A stretch of 5,193 nucleotides of DNA from Porphyromonadaceae bacterium (GCA_003517675.1 DPAC01000140.1:2960-8152), one strand, 5' to 3'; counted from the first letter of the stretch, positions 1 through 5,127 are shown. The notes: generated from the sequence alone by a model not told the origin. Numbers and translations: made by a program.

Positions 1-17
1 AACCTGCGAAACAATTG

Positions 18-25
18 CAAATCTA
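18..25 (-). promoter_or_regulatory. Possible -7 promoter element for a gene beyond the left edge
   Basis: Read on the minus strand this is TAGATTTG, a full match to the Bacteroides -7 consensus TAnnTTTG. It lies just past the terminator of the ribosomal operon, where a promoter for the next minus-strand gene would be expected. No TTTG -33 element is found about 20 bases upstream, because that position falls inside the terminator hairpin. The gene it would serve is outside the window; ftsY often follows this operon in the phylum, but that cannot be seen here. Confidence 0.35.
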
Positions 26-39
26 CGAAATAGTCCATA

Positions 40-75
40 AAAAACTTCCCTGCGTGGTGACACAGGGAAGTTTTT
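40..75 (-). terminator. Rho-independent terminator of the rpmB-rpmG-DUF4295 operon
   Basis: A perfect 13-bp inverted repeat (AAAAACTTCCCTG at 40-52, its complement at 63-75) encloses a 10-base loop. Read on the minus strand, the hairpin starts 17 bases after the DUF4295 stop codon and ends in a run of six T (complement of 39-44). The A/T arms are symmetrical, so it could also stop transcription arriving from the left on the plus strand. Confidence 0.88.
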
Positions 76-92
76 ACATATTTTTAACAGGC

Positions 93-254
93 TTACTTCG
101 TGAAGTAGTCCTTTACCTGGTCATTCAGGATCATCTCTTCCCTGAAGCTGTATGCACCGGTCTTGGGTGATTTCACCATTTTGATCACCTTGGTGTGACT
201 GCGTCCGGTGGTGGTATGCTTATCACGGAATCCCGCAACTGCTTTCTTTGCCAT
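93..254 (-). CDS. DUF4295 family small basic protein, probably ribosome-associated
   Basis: This is a 53-residue, lysine-rich protein beginning MAKKAVAGFRDKH and ending NDQVKDYFTK. The central stretch TKVIKMVKSPKTGAYSF (about residues 21-37) is what I recognise as the core of the Bacteroidota-restricted DUF4295 family, and the length fits that family. It is the third gene of the ribosomal operon, 13 bases after rpmG and just before the terminator. The start is the only ATG giving the family N-terminus; there is no Shine-Dalgarno site, only an A-rich leader. Its composition and its position beside L28 and L33 suggest a ribosomal role. A novel protein, bL38, was reported in the Flavobacterium johnsoniae ribosome, and this family is a candidate, but I cannot confirm the identity from memory. 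Confidence 0.92.
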   Translation of the reverse strand: MAKKAVAGFRDKHTTTGRSHTKVIKMVKSPKTGAYSFREEMILNDQVKDYFTK

Positions 255-267
255 AGTTTATGCTGTT

Positions 268-456
268 TTACTTGATTTCTTTGTGTACCGTCATCCGTTT
301 GAGGATGGGATTGTATTTCTTCAATTCCAATCGCTCAGTGGTATTCTTTCTATTCTTGGTAGTGATGTACCGGGAGGTGCCGGGCATGCCGCTCTCCTTG
401 TGTTCGGTACATTCCAGTATCACCTGGACCCTGTTTCCTTTTGCTTTCTTTGGCAT
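268..456 (-). CDS. rpmG: 50S ribosomal protein L33 (bL33)
   Basis: This 62-residue protein is a small component of the large ribosomal subunit near the E site. The family is recognised by the C-terminal block [10 protein letters not shown] (residues 41-50) followed by [10 protein letters not shown], and by the N-terminal strand [13 protein letters not shown]. The length is normal for a bacterial L33. Only one cysteine is present (C16), so the zinc-binding CxxC pairs of the C+ form are absent and this is the zinc-independent C- type. It lies 19 bases downstream of rpmB and 13 bases upstream of the DUF4295 gene, so all three should be on one transcript. Unlike its neighbours it has a clear Shine-Dalgarno-like GAGGAG at a suitable distance from the ATG. 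Confidence 0.97.
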   Translation of the reverse strand: MPKKAKGNRVQVILECTEHKESGMPGTSRYITTKNRKNTTERLELKKYNPILKRMTVHKEIK

Positions 457-465
457 TGCTGCTTA

Positions 466-471
466 CTCCTC
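466..471 (-). promoter_or_regulatory. Shine-Dalgarno-like site ahead of rpmG
   Basis: On the minus strand the sequence GAGGAG lies nine bases upstream of the rpmG ATG, inside the short rpmB-rpmG gap. AGGAG is a five-base match to the complement of the 16S anti-Shine-Dalgarno. Such sites are uncommon in Bacteroidota, and the other starts in this window have A-rich or undistinguished leaders. It could be chance or a real initiation signal. Confidence 0.4.
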
Positions 472-475
472 TTCG

Positions 476-715
476 TTATGCGTTTAAAAATCCTTTGGCA
501 GCGGCTTGTTTCAAGGCTGCATCCAGTCCGATCTTGTTAATGGTGCGCAATCCAGATGCCGAGATATTCAAACTGATCCAGCAATCCTCTTCCACCCAAA
601 AAAATTTCTTCGTGAACAAGTTGACGTTGAACTTACGTTTCGTCTTCTTGTGGGAGTGCGAAACGTTGTTGCCAACCATTGCTCTCTTACCTGTTATTTG
701 ACAAATCTTAGACAT
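476..715 (-). CDS. rpmB: 50S ribosomal protein L28 (bL28)
   Basis: This 79-residue large-subunit protein shows the L28 N-terminal signature: [20 protein letters not shown], then [13 protein letters not shown] (residues 1-33). The C-terminal half has [18 protein letters not shown] (residues 51-68), the family's SAxGLRTIxKxG motif. The length is normal. Cysteines occur only at 5 and 45, not as paired CxxC motifs, so this is the zinc-independent form. It is the first gene of the operon, with rpmG 19 bases downstream. A two-part promoter lies about 65-100 bases upstream and gives a leader of about 60 bases. I see no Shine-Dalgarno site and no convincing autoregulatory structure in that leader. 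Confidence 0.97.
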   Translation of the reverse strand: MSKICQITGKRAMVGNNVSHSHKKTKRKFNVNLFTKKFFWVEEDCWISLNISASGLRTINKIGLDAALKQAAAKGFLNA

Positions 716-781
716 TGCTATATGGTGTATTTTTGTTGTTTACTTTCTTCGCGGACGCAATCTACCCGACAAATCAGGGCG

Positions 782-813
782 CAAAATTAAGCATAAAGTT
801 TTAAATTAGCAAA
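782..813 (-). promoter_or_regulatory. Bacteroidota housekeeping promoter for rpmB-rpmG-DUF4295
   Basis: On the minus strand a -33 TTTG (810-813) is followed by a 20-base AT-rich spacer and TAATTTTG (782-789), which matches the TAnnTTTG -7 consensus fully. This is the only site in the window where I find both elements at textbook spacing. Transcription should begin near 775-778, leaving about 60 bases of leader before the rpmB ATG. Confidence 0.75.
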
Positions 814-901
814 GATTTTGGCAAATTAATTTCTATGCTACCAGTCGCTTTCCCACACCGGAAGATATCAGCAAATGACGACGGTCAGGTTGTTCGCTGC
901 A

Positions 902-1441
902 TCAGAAGATTGCGGCAAGCTCTGCGGCCAGCTGGTTGAGCGTCTGAAGTGTCTCCCTGCGAACCGCTTTACGCCATTCGGCCTCACTTCCTGCATTGTT
1001 CAGTGACTGATCGGTAATGATCTGTTCCGCCGTGTACACTTTCGGAAAGAAAGAGGCGGCATTGCTCTGGTTTACCTGGTAAGAGATGTCACGAACCATC
1101 AGCATGCAGCCGGCATTGTTCACTGAGACATCGAAACGGTAACTCATCACCATTTTTTCAGGGTTTTGAAGCTCGGTACGGTTGCTCACAGTGATCGTGC
1201 GCGCAGCCTCATCGTAGCGGATACCAGCCAACATCGGATTGCCCGCAAATTTTTTCTTTGCCCACTCCTGCAGCAACTGGTATTTCTGATTGCTGGAAAG
1301 ATTTTGACTGACAGGAATAAACTGTTCGAAAAGCACCTTTCCATTCACTACCGTAACAGTTGTAAAAGCCTTGTCCACCTGCCCTAATGCAACAAACAGG
1401 GTAGCGACAAACAGGCTGAAAGTAATGATAAATCTCCTCAT
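902..1441 (-). CDS. Secreted DUF4468-like protein of unknown function
   Basis: This 179-residue protein has a signal peptide: MRR, a hydrophobic core to about residue 18, and a likely signal peptidase I cut near ALG-Q (20/21). With no lipobox cysteine, it should be soluble in the periplasm. Residues about 34-122 run NGKVLFEQFIPV, then a helix with YQLLQEWAKKKF, then alternating strands TITVSNRTEL and MSYRFDVSV. This pattern resembles the Bacteroidota DUF4468 domain, assigned by eye only. The helical tail (about 150-179) has WRKAVRRETLQTLNQL. I chose the ATG at 1441 over the in-frame ATG at 1468. It places MRR directly before the hydrophobic core, follows an A-rich leader, and sits about 28 bases from the predicted transcription start, whereas 1468 would be nearly leaderless. 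The gene stands alone, divergent from the TPR gene. Confidence 0.85.
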   Translation of the reverse strand: MRRFIITFSLFVATLFVALGQVDKAFTTVTVVNGKVLFEQFIPVSQNLSSNQKYQLLQEWAKKKFAGNPMLAGIRYDEAARTITVSNRTELQNPEKMVMSYRFDVSVNNAGCMLMVRDISYQVNQSNAASFFPKVYTAEQIITDQSLNNAGSEAEWRKAVRRETLQTLNQLAAELAAIF

Positions 1442-1475
1442 AATCTTTATCTTTATAAAACTGTCCATTGGACTA

Positions 1476-1483
1476 CAAACCTA
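1476..1483 (-). promoter_or_regulatory. -7 promoter element for the DUF4468-like gene
   Basis: The minus strand reads TAGGTTTG, a full match to TAnnTTTG. It predicts a transcription start near 1469-1471, about 28 bases before the chosen ATG. No TTTG occurs at the -33 position, so the promoter would be weaker or factor-dependent. Confidence 0.5.
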
Positions 1484-1532
1484 CGAAAAAGATTAAAGCT
1501 GAACGCCACATTTGTAAAAAACAACCGTAATA

Positions 1533-1564
1533 TTTTCAATATCCCTTAAAAAGGATTACTTTTG
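1533..1564 (+). promoter_or_regulatory. Promoter for the TPR gene and ribH
   Basis: TACTTTTG at 1557-1564 matches the TAnnTTTG -7 consensus. TTTT at 1533-1536 occupies the -33 position with a 20-base spacer, one base off TTTG. The predicted transcription start is near 1571, leaving about 30 bases of leader before the ATG at 1601. Together with the element at 1476-1483 it makes this a divergent promoter region. Confidence 0.6.
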
Positions 1565-1600
1565 CAACGCGAAAAAACAACGTAACATTTTTCTTGAGAT

Positions 1601-2305
1601 ATGTCTGCAAACAAAAAGAAAGAATCGCAAGCCGAGAAAAATTTTGAAAATATCGGTGAGGCGCTGACCAGCACGGAGCAGTTCCTGGAAAAAAACCAGC
1701 GGTCCATTTTGACCGGTCTGCTGGTAGTGGTGCTGCTGATAGGCGCTTACCTGGCCTACCATTACCTCTACAAGGTACCCCGCAATGAAAAGGCGGAATC
1801 GGCACTCTTCAAGGGAGAGCGTTACTTCCAGCAGGGAGAGGATTCGCTTGCACTCTTTGGAAATGGGAACGATTTCCCCGGCTTTGAGGGGATCATCTCA
1901 CAGTACAGCGGCACCCGCTCGGCTGATCTGGCGCATGCCTACGCAGGAATCACCTACAACCGGATGGGGAACCACGAAAAGGCACTTGAGCACCTGAAAA
2001 AGTTCAAGGGGGGCGATCTGTTGATCACACCAGCCATCACTGGTGCCATGGGCGATGTATATGTGAACATGGGTGACCATGGAAAGGCCATCGATCAGTT
2101 TCTGAAAGCTGCCAAAGCGGCAGAAGACCAGATGTTGACGCCCCTCTACTATAAGAAAGCAGGCAATGTTTACCTGATGGATGGCAAGTATGACGAGGCC
2201 ATTGAGCTCTTCACACGGATCAGGGAGGAGTATCCCCACACACCCGAGGGTCAGGAGGCTGACAAGTTTATCAAGCAGGCAGAGTTGTTGAAAGAGTCGA
2301 AATAA
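1601..2305 (+). CDS. Inner-membrane-anchored tetratricopeptide repeat protein
   Basis: This 234-residue protein has a short charged cytoplasmic N-terminus (residues 1-33), one membrane segment (about 36-56, ILTGLLVVVLLIGAYLAYHY) and a helical repeat domain. At least three TPR-type units follow. One is at about 108-137 with AHAYAGITYNRMGNHEKALEH, one at about 146-172 with GDVYVNMGDHGKAIDQF, and one at about 184-212 with AGNVYLMDGKYDEAIELF. The layout resembles the YfgM/TPR_21-like single-pass proteins, which bind other envelope proteins, but no partner is visible here. With the positive N-terminus inside, the repeats should face the periplasm. ribH starts one base after the stop codon, so the two genes are surely cotranscribed and probably translationally coupled; the reason for linkage to riboflavin synthesis is unknown. 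Confidence 0.93.
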   Translation: MSANKKKESQAEKNFENIGEALTSTEQFLEKNQRSILTGLLVVVLLIGAYLAYHYLYKVPRNEKAESALFKGERYFQQGEDSLALFGNGNDFPGFEGIISQYSGTRSADLAHAYAGITYNRMGNHEKALEHLKKFKGGDLLITPAITGAMGDVYVNMGDHGKAIDQFLKAAKAAEDQMLTPLYYKKAGNVYLMDGKYDEAIELFTRIREEYPHTPEGQEADKFIKQAELLKESK

Positions 2306-2306
2306 G

Positions 2307-2798
2307 ATGGCAACCGAACTACAAAACCTCTCCTCATACGATCCCCACACTGTCCCCTCAGGTGAGGGAAAGAGAGTAGGAATCGTGGTGTCAGAGTGGA
2401 ACTACTCCGTCACCGGCAGCCTGTTGAATGGCGCGTTGAATACCCTGCTCAAGTTTGGTGTGAGAGAGGAGGATATCATCGTGGAGCATGTGCCGGGCAG
2501 TGTTGAACTGACCTATGGAGCCAGACTGCTGATCGAAAAAGCGGCAGTGGAAAGTGTGATTATTCTGGGCTGTGTGATCAAGGGTGAGACCCCTCACTTC
2601 AACTATGTGTGCGACAGCGTGACGCAAGGGTGTACCGATCTGAATCTGCAACAGGAGGTGCCGGTGATCTTTGGTCTGTTGACCACACTTACACTTGATC
2701 AGGCCAAGGCTCGTTCGGGTGGCCGGCATGGCAACAAGGGAGATGAAGCAGCCATCACGGCATTAAAAATGATGGCTCTTCACTCCAGATATCAATAA
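2307..2798 (+). CDS. ribH: 6,7-dimethyl-8-ribityllumazine synthase
   Basis: This 163-residue enzyme of riboflavin synthesis condenses 5-amino-6-ribitylaminouracil with 3,4-dihydroxy-2-butanone 4-phosphate to give 6,7-dimethyl-8-ribityllumazine. Family motifs appear in order: VGIVVSEWN (24-32, pyrimidine pocket), VPGSVEL (62-68), GCVIKGETPHFNYV (88-101, phosphate loop plus the catalytic-type H97), PVIFGLLTT (119-127), the conserved arginine at R136 or R140, and GNKGDEAA (142-149). The length is normal, with a roughly 20-residue N-terminal extension common in the family. W31 stands where many bacterial enzymes have Phe stacking on the substrate ring; Trp occurs elsewhere in the family. L128 replaces a usually acidic or polar residue in the LTTxT motif. 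The start follows the TPR stop by one base (TAAGATG). Confidence 0.97.
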   Translation: MATELQNLSSYDPHTVPSGEGKRVGIVVSEWNYSVTGSLLNGALNTLLKFGVREEDIIVEHVPGSVELTYGARLLIEKAAVESVIILGCVIKGETPHFNYVCDSVTQGCTDLNLQQEVPVIFGLLTTLTLDQAKARSGGRHGNKGDEAAITALKMMALHSRYQ

Positions 2799-2804
2799 TT
2801 GTAT

Positions 2805-2812
2805 TATCTTTG
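2805..2812 (+). promoter_or_regulatory. -7 promoter element for the tRNA-Tyr/tRNA-Gly unit
   Basis: TATCTTTG matches the TAnnTTTG consensus in the 31-base gap between ribH and tRNA-Tyr. It predicts a transcript start near 2819, about 10 bases before the mature tRNA. No TTTG lies at -33, which falls in the end of ribH. The tRNAs may also be reached by transcription from the ribH promoter, since no terminator separates them. Confidence 0.55.
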
Positions 2813-2829
2813 AAACCGCAAAAAGAGAG

Positions 2830-2915
2830 GGGCAGTTACCAGAGTGGCCAAATGGGGCTGACTGTAACTCAGCTGGCTTACGCCTTCGGTGGTTCGAATC
2901 CATCACTGCCCACCA
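2830..2915 (+). tRNA. tRNA-Tyr (anticodon GUA), CCA encoded
   Basis: The acceptor stem GGGCAGT (2830-2836) pairs with ACTGCCC (2905-2911), followed by discriminator A2912 and an encoded CCA (2913-2915). The anticodon stem GCTGA/TCAGC (2857-2861/2869-2873) encloses loop CTGTAAC with GTA at 2864-2866. The 14-base variable arm has a GGC/GCC stem (2875-2877/2882-2884), as expected for class II bacterial tRNA-Tyr. The T-arm stem 2888-2892/2900-2904 holds a canonical TTCGAAT loop, and the D-loop retains GG at 2846-2847. It is the first gene of a two-tRNA transcript. Confidence 0.98.
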
Positions 2916-2990
2916 TCGATGGATGATTTCCGGTTTCGGATGAAGGGTTCAGATCCACAATCCGGATTTTCAAATCCCAAAATCGAACTT
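2916..2990 (+). other. 75-base spacer between tRNA-Tyr and tRNA-Gly with possible hairpin
   Basis: The spacer is long for cotranscribed tRNAs. A 7-bp stem with one G-U pair can form between 2935-2941 and 2960-2966, around an 18-base loop. Two perfect 10-base palindromes are present: CCATCGATGG (2913-2922, beginning at the tRNA-Tyr CCA) and AATCCGGATT (2959-2968). I see no gene or tRNA remnant. The fold may guide processing or be chance. Confidence 0.25.
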
Positions 2991-3066
2991 GCGGAAGTAG
3001 CTCAGTTGATAGAGCATTAGCCTTCCAAGCTGAGGGTCGCGGGTTTGAGTCCCGTCTTCCGCTCCA
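2991..3066 (+). tRNA. tRNA-Gly (anticodon UCC), CCA encoded, with A19-U56 elbow
   Basis: The acceptor stem GCGGAAG (2991-2997) pairs with CTTCCGC (3056-3062), then discriminator T3063 and encoded CCA (3064-3066). The D-stem GCTC/GAGC lies at 3000-3003/3012-3015. The anticodon stem 3017-3021/3029-3033 has one G-U pair, and loop CTTCCAA carries TCC at 3024-3026, reading GGA and probably GGG codons. U73, C35 and C36 fit glycyl-tRNA synthetase identity. The D-loop is AGTTGATA, so position 19 is A (3009) rather than G. The T-loop is TTTGAGT, so position 56 is T (3046) rather than C. The two changes together keep a Watson-Crick pair at the tRNA elbow. Everything else looks functional. Confidence 0.97.
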
Positions 3067-3102
3067 AAGAGGAAGTAACGATCGCGGTTACTTCCTCTTT
3101 TT
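3066..3102 (+). terminator. Rho-independent terminator after tRNA-Gly
   Basis: A perfect 14-bp inverted repeat (3066-3079 and 3087-3100) with a 7-base loop ends in a run of five T (3098-3102). Its first base is the final A of the tRNA-Gly CCA, so it abuts the mature tRNA with no spacer. It also sits only 15 bases before the MATE start codon, so it could limit read-through into that gene. The stem sequence resembles the start of the adjacent tRNA (GAGGAAGTAAC versus GCGGAAGTAGC). Confidence 0.92.
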
Positions 3103-3117
3103 GTACCACAAAACTGT

Positions 3118-4509
3118 ATGAAAGAGTCACCCGTACACACCTCCAACATCCGTGATTTGACGAGTGGTAGCATCTTCCGGCAGCTACTGACGTTGGCGTT
3201 GCCGCTGATGGCGATCAGTTTCATCCAGATGACCTACAACCTGGTGGACATCCTCTGGATTGGAAGGCTGGGGAGCAAATCGGTCGCTGCTGTAGGCTCC
3301 GTGGGGATGCTGATGTGGATGATGAACTCCGTGGCGCTGATCTCCAAGGTGGGGGCGGAGATTTCCATTGGCCAATCCATCGGAGCCCGCCAACCCGGCC
3401 TTGCGTCGGTCTATGCCTCGCACACCACGACCATCGCGCTGGCGCTGGGTCTCACCTTCGGCATCCTCTTCTTCCTCTTTCCCAATCCTTATGTTTCGTT
3501 TTACAACTTAGAGCGCGGAATATCGATTGAAGCGGCAGGTTACCTGCAGATCATTGCAATGAGTATCCCGGTCATGTTTCTGATTCTCAACTTTTCCGGC
3601 ATCTACATTGGTTCGGGCCGAAGTGACATCCCTTTTTATTTGAATGCCACCGGATTGGCAATCAATATTGTGCTCGACCCATTGCTGATCTTCGGCTTCG
3701 GTCCTGTGCCGGCCATGGGCGTACAGGGGGCAGCGCTGGCCACCCTCCTGTCGCAGGTAACAATATTGGTCCTTTTTATCAGTCAACTGAAACAAAGAAA
3801 TGGCCTGCTGGGGCGTTTCCGGTTTCTGATCCGTCCCCGCAGAAGGTATACCCTCAACATTCTGAAGCTGGGTCTGCCCGTGGCGGCAATGAACGTTTAC
3901 TTTGCCTTTATCAACATGAACCTGGCCCGTACCGCCTCCCTCTACGGCGGGCACCTTGGCATCACCAGCCAGACCACCGGCGGTCAGATAGAAGGGATCA
4001 CCTGGAACACTTCCAACGGCTTCTCCACGGCTTTGGGCAGCTTTGTGGCGCAGAACTACGCGGCGGAAAAGATGCATCGTGCCAATCGCGCCTTCCGTTA
4101 TACCTTGCTGATGATGGGGCTTCTGGGCAGCGTGGTCACGCTTTTGTTTGTGTTTTACGGGGAGGGCATCTTCTCGCTTTTTGTGCCGGAGCGGGAAGCC
4201 TATGTGGCGGGCGGTGACTATCTGCTGATCCTGGGGTTCTCACAGCTTTTCATGATGCTGGAGCTGACCACGCAGGGGATGTTCAACGGCCTGGGGAGGA
4301 CCACTCCGCCGGCCGTCATCAGCATCGTGTTCAACACCGTGCGCATTCCGCTGGCCATCTTCCTGGGTATCCGCATCGGCGTGACGGGGGTCTGGTGGGC
4401 CATCAGCATCACTTCCATCTTCAAGGGGATCATCTCATTTACCTGGTACCTGATCCTGCAGAAGCGTTTGTCAAAAAACGCTGTCACGGTCACCTCTTCA
4501 AATAAATGA
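3118..4509 (+). CDS. MATE family multidrug/cation efflux transporter
   Basis: This 463-residue inner-membrane protein of normal MATE length has about 12 hydrophobic segments: roughly 21-43, 55-77, 98-122, 140-162, 173-195, 200-222, 248-270, 285-312, 328-348, 364-385, 398-418 and 422-446. The two six-helix halves are joined by a basic loop around 224-245. Family marks are the N-terminal SIFRQLLTLALPLM, NLVDILWIGRLG with D44 in the first helix, NIVLDPLLIFGFG (183-195), GVQGAALAT (201-209) and LGLPVAAMN (251-259). D44 matches the conserved first-helix Asp linked to proton coupling in DinF-type members. MATE proteins export cationic drugs or metabolites against H+ or Na+; the substrate here is unknown. 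The ATG fits the family N-terminus, with no Shine-Dalgarno site and no recognisable promoter after the tRNA terminator. The last 20 bp overlap the convergent lipoprotein gene. Confidence 0.96.
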   Translation: MKESPVHTSNIRDLTSGSIFRQLLTLALPLMAISFIQMTYNLVDILWIGRLGSKSVAAVGSVGMLMWMMNSVALISKVGAEISIGQSIGARQPGLASVYASHTTTIALALGLTFGILFFLFPNPYVSFYNLERGISIEAAGYLQIIAMSIPVMFLILNFSGIYIGSGRSDIPFYLNATGLAINIVLDPLLIFGFGPVPAMGVQGAALATLLSQVTILVLFISQLKQRNGLLGRFRFLIRPRRRYTLNILKLGLPVAAMNVYFAFINMNLARTASLYGGHLGITSQTTGGQIEGITWNTSNGFSTALGSFVAQNYAAEKMHRANRAFRYTLLMMGLLGSVVTLLFVFYGEGIFSLFVPEREAYVAGGDYLLILGFSQLFMMLELTTQGMFNGLGRTTPPAVISIVFNTVRIPLAIFLGIRIGVTGVWWAISITSIFKGIISFTWYLILQKRLSKNAVTVTSSNK

Positions 4510-5053
4510 TCCAGTCCCAATCTTCCGGGTTTCCCTCGCCTACACTGGGCGTATAGAGGAACAGCTTCACTTTTTGCGCAGGGTTCGCTCTCAGATATTC
4601 CCTCGCCTTTACCAGGTTTTGGACGGCAAACCATGCAGCATCGTATTCCAAATCCAGATTCAGGGGATTGAAAACATCCTCGAAACCATTGACAGGATAG
4701 ACTATATCTTCCGTCACTAAACGGTCGAAGTTACGGGCCGGTTCCAGTTTTTCCGGAAAAAGCATCTCGCCTAACCCCATCCAATGAATGGTCCCCTCAA
4801 ACAGCGGCTCATTCAGTTCCTTGTATCGCAATTTCACATAACCGAAATCGCCCGGTTCTTTGTACTCATTTTCAATGGTAAAATCGTCTGTGGAACGCGA
4901 AAAATGAAATTCAGTTCCTCCTTCAAAGCGGTTTGTGGTATAATCAACCTTCAACATAAGCACCTGTCCGGGTGAATCATCCACAAACACATTTTCCGAG
5001 TTACAACCCAACAGCAGGCCAATAAACAACAGGAATAAAATTCTTACTTGCAT
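4490..5053 (-). CDS. Putative lipoprotein of unknown family
   Basis: The 187-residue product starts MQVRILFLLFIGLLLGC. This is a short lipoprotein signal with lipobox LLGC, lipidated at C17, so it should be anchored in the inner or outer membrane. The tail after the cysteine (NSENVFVDD) is acidic, which in Bacteroidota can favour surface export, though it is not a clear export motif. The mature part is acidic and aromatic-rich, with likely beta segments (VLMLKVDYTT, TEFHFSR, GYVKLRYKEL). A helix with AAWFAVQNLVKAREYLR (about 139-155) precedes the terminal strand WDWIIYLKR. I do not recognise the family and assign no function. It is convergent with the MATE gene, and its 3' end overlaps that gene by 20 bp. 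The ATG follows an A-rich leader typical of the phylum; no TAnnTTTG promoter is seen upstream. Confidence 0.85.
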   Translation of the reverse strand: MQVRILFLLFIGLLLGCNSENVFVDDSPGQVLMLKVDYTTNRFEGGTEFHFSRSTDDFTIENEYKEPGDFGYVKLRYKELNEPLFEGTIHWMGLGEMLFPEKLEPARNFDRLVTEDIVYPVNGFEDVFNPLNLDLEYDAAWFAVQNLVKAREYLRANPAQKVKLFLYTPSVGEGNPEDWDWIIYLKR

Positions 5054-5127
5054 CGTTTTTTTTTCTAACGTATAATTTTCAGGTACCTCGTTTATATATG
5101 ATGCATCAATGGGCTAAAAAATTGCAG

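Noticed and set aside
208..790. Several plus-strand ORFs across the L28/L33 region
   Set aside because: They are opposite the ribosomal protein genes, overlap each other in different frames and have no family signature.
814..901. Possible terminator for the DUF4468-like gene
   Set aside because: Only a weak 6-bp stem with a G-U pair can be drawn and there is no T-run, so I do not call a terminator.
1898..2350. 150-codon minus-strand ORF across the TPR gene and ribH start
   Set aside because: It is antisense to two well-supported genes and has no recognisable motif or promoter.
2942..2990. T-arm-like GGGTTCAGATCC suggesting a decayed tRNA between the two tRNAs
   Set aside because: The flanking bases do not form a five-pair T-stem, and no acceptor or anticodon stem can be found.
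2970..3224. 84-codon minus-strand ORF with DGTQTRDPQLGR and MLYQLSYFRK
   Set aside because: It is the antisense reading of tRNA-Gly plus the start of the MATE gene, a well-known kind of spurious protein call.
3508..4077. 189-codon minus-strand ORF inside the MATE gene
   Set aside because: It lies entirely opposite a convincing membrane transporter, and its product is low-complexity, Gln/Gly/His-rich and without domain features.
5065..5072. TACGTTAG on the minus strand as a promoter for the lipoprotein gene
   Set aside because: It deviates from TAnnTTTG, lies almost on the start codon and has no -33 element at proper spacing.
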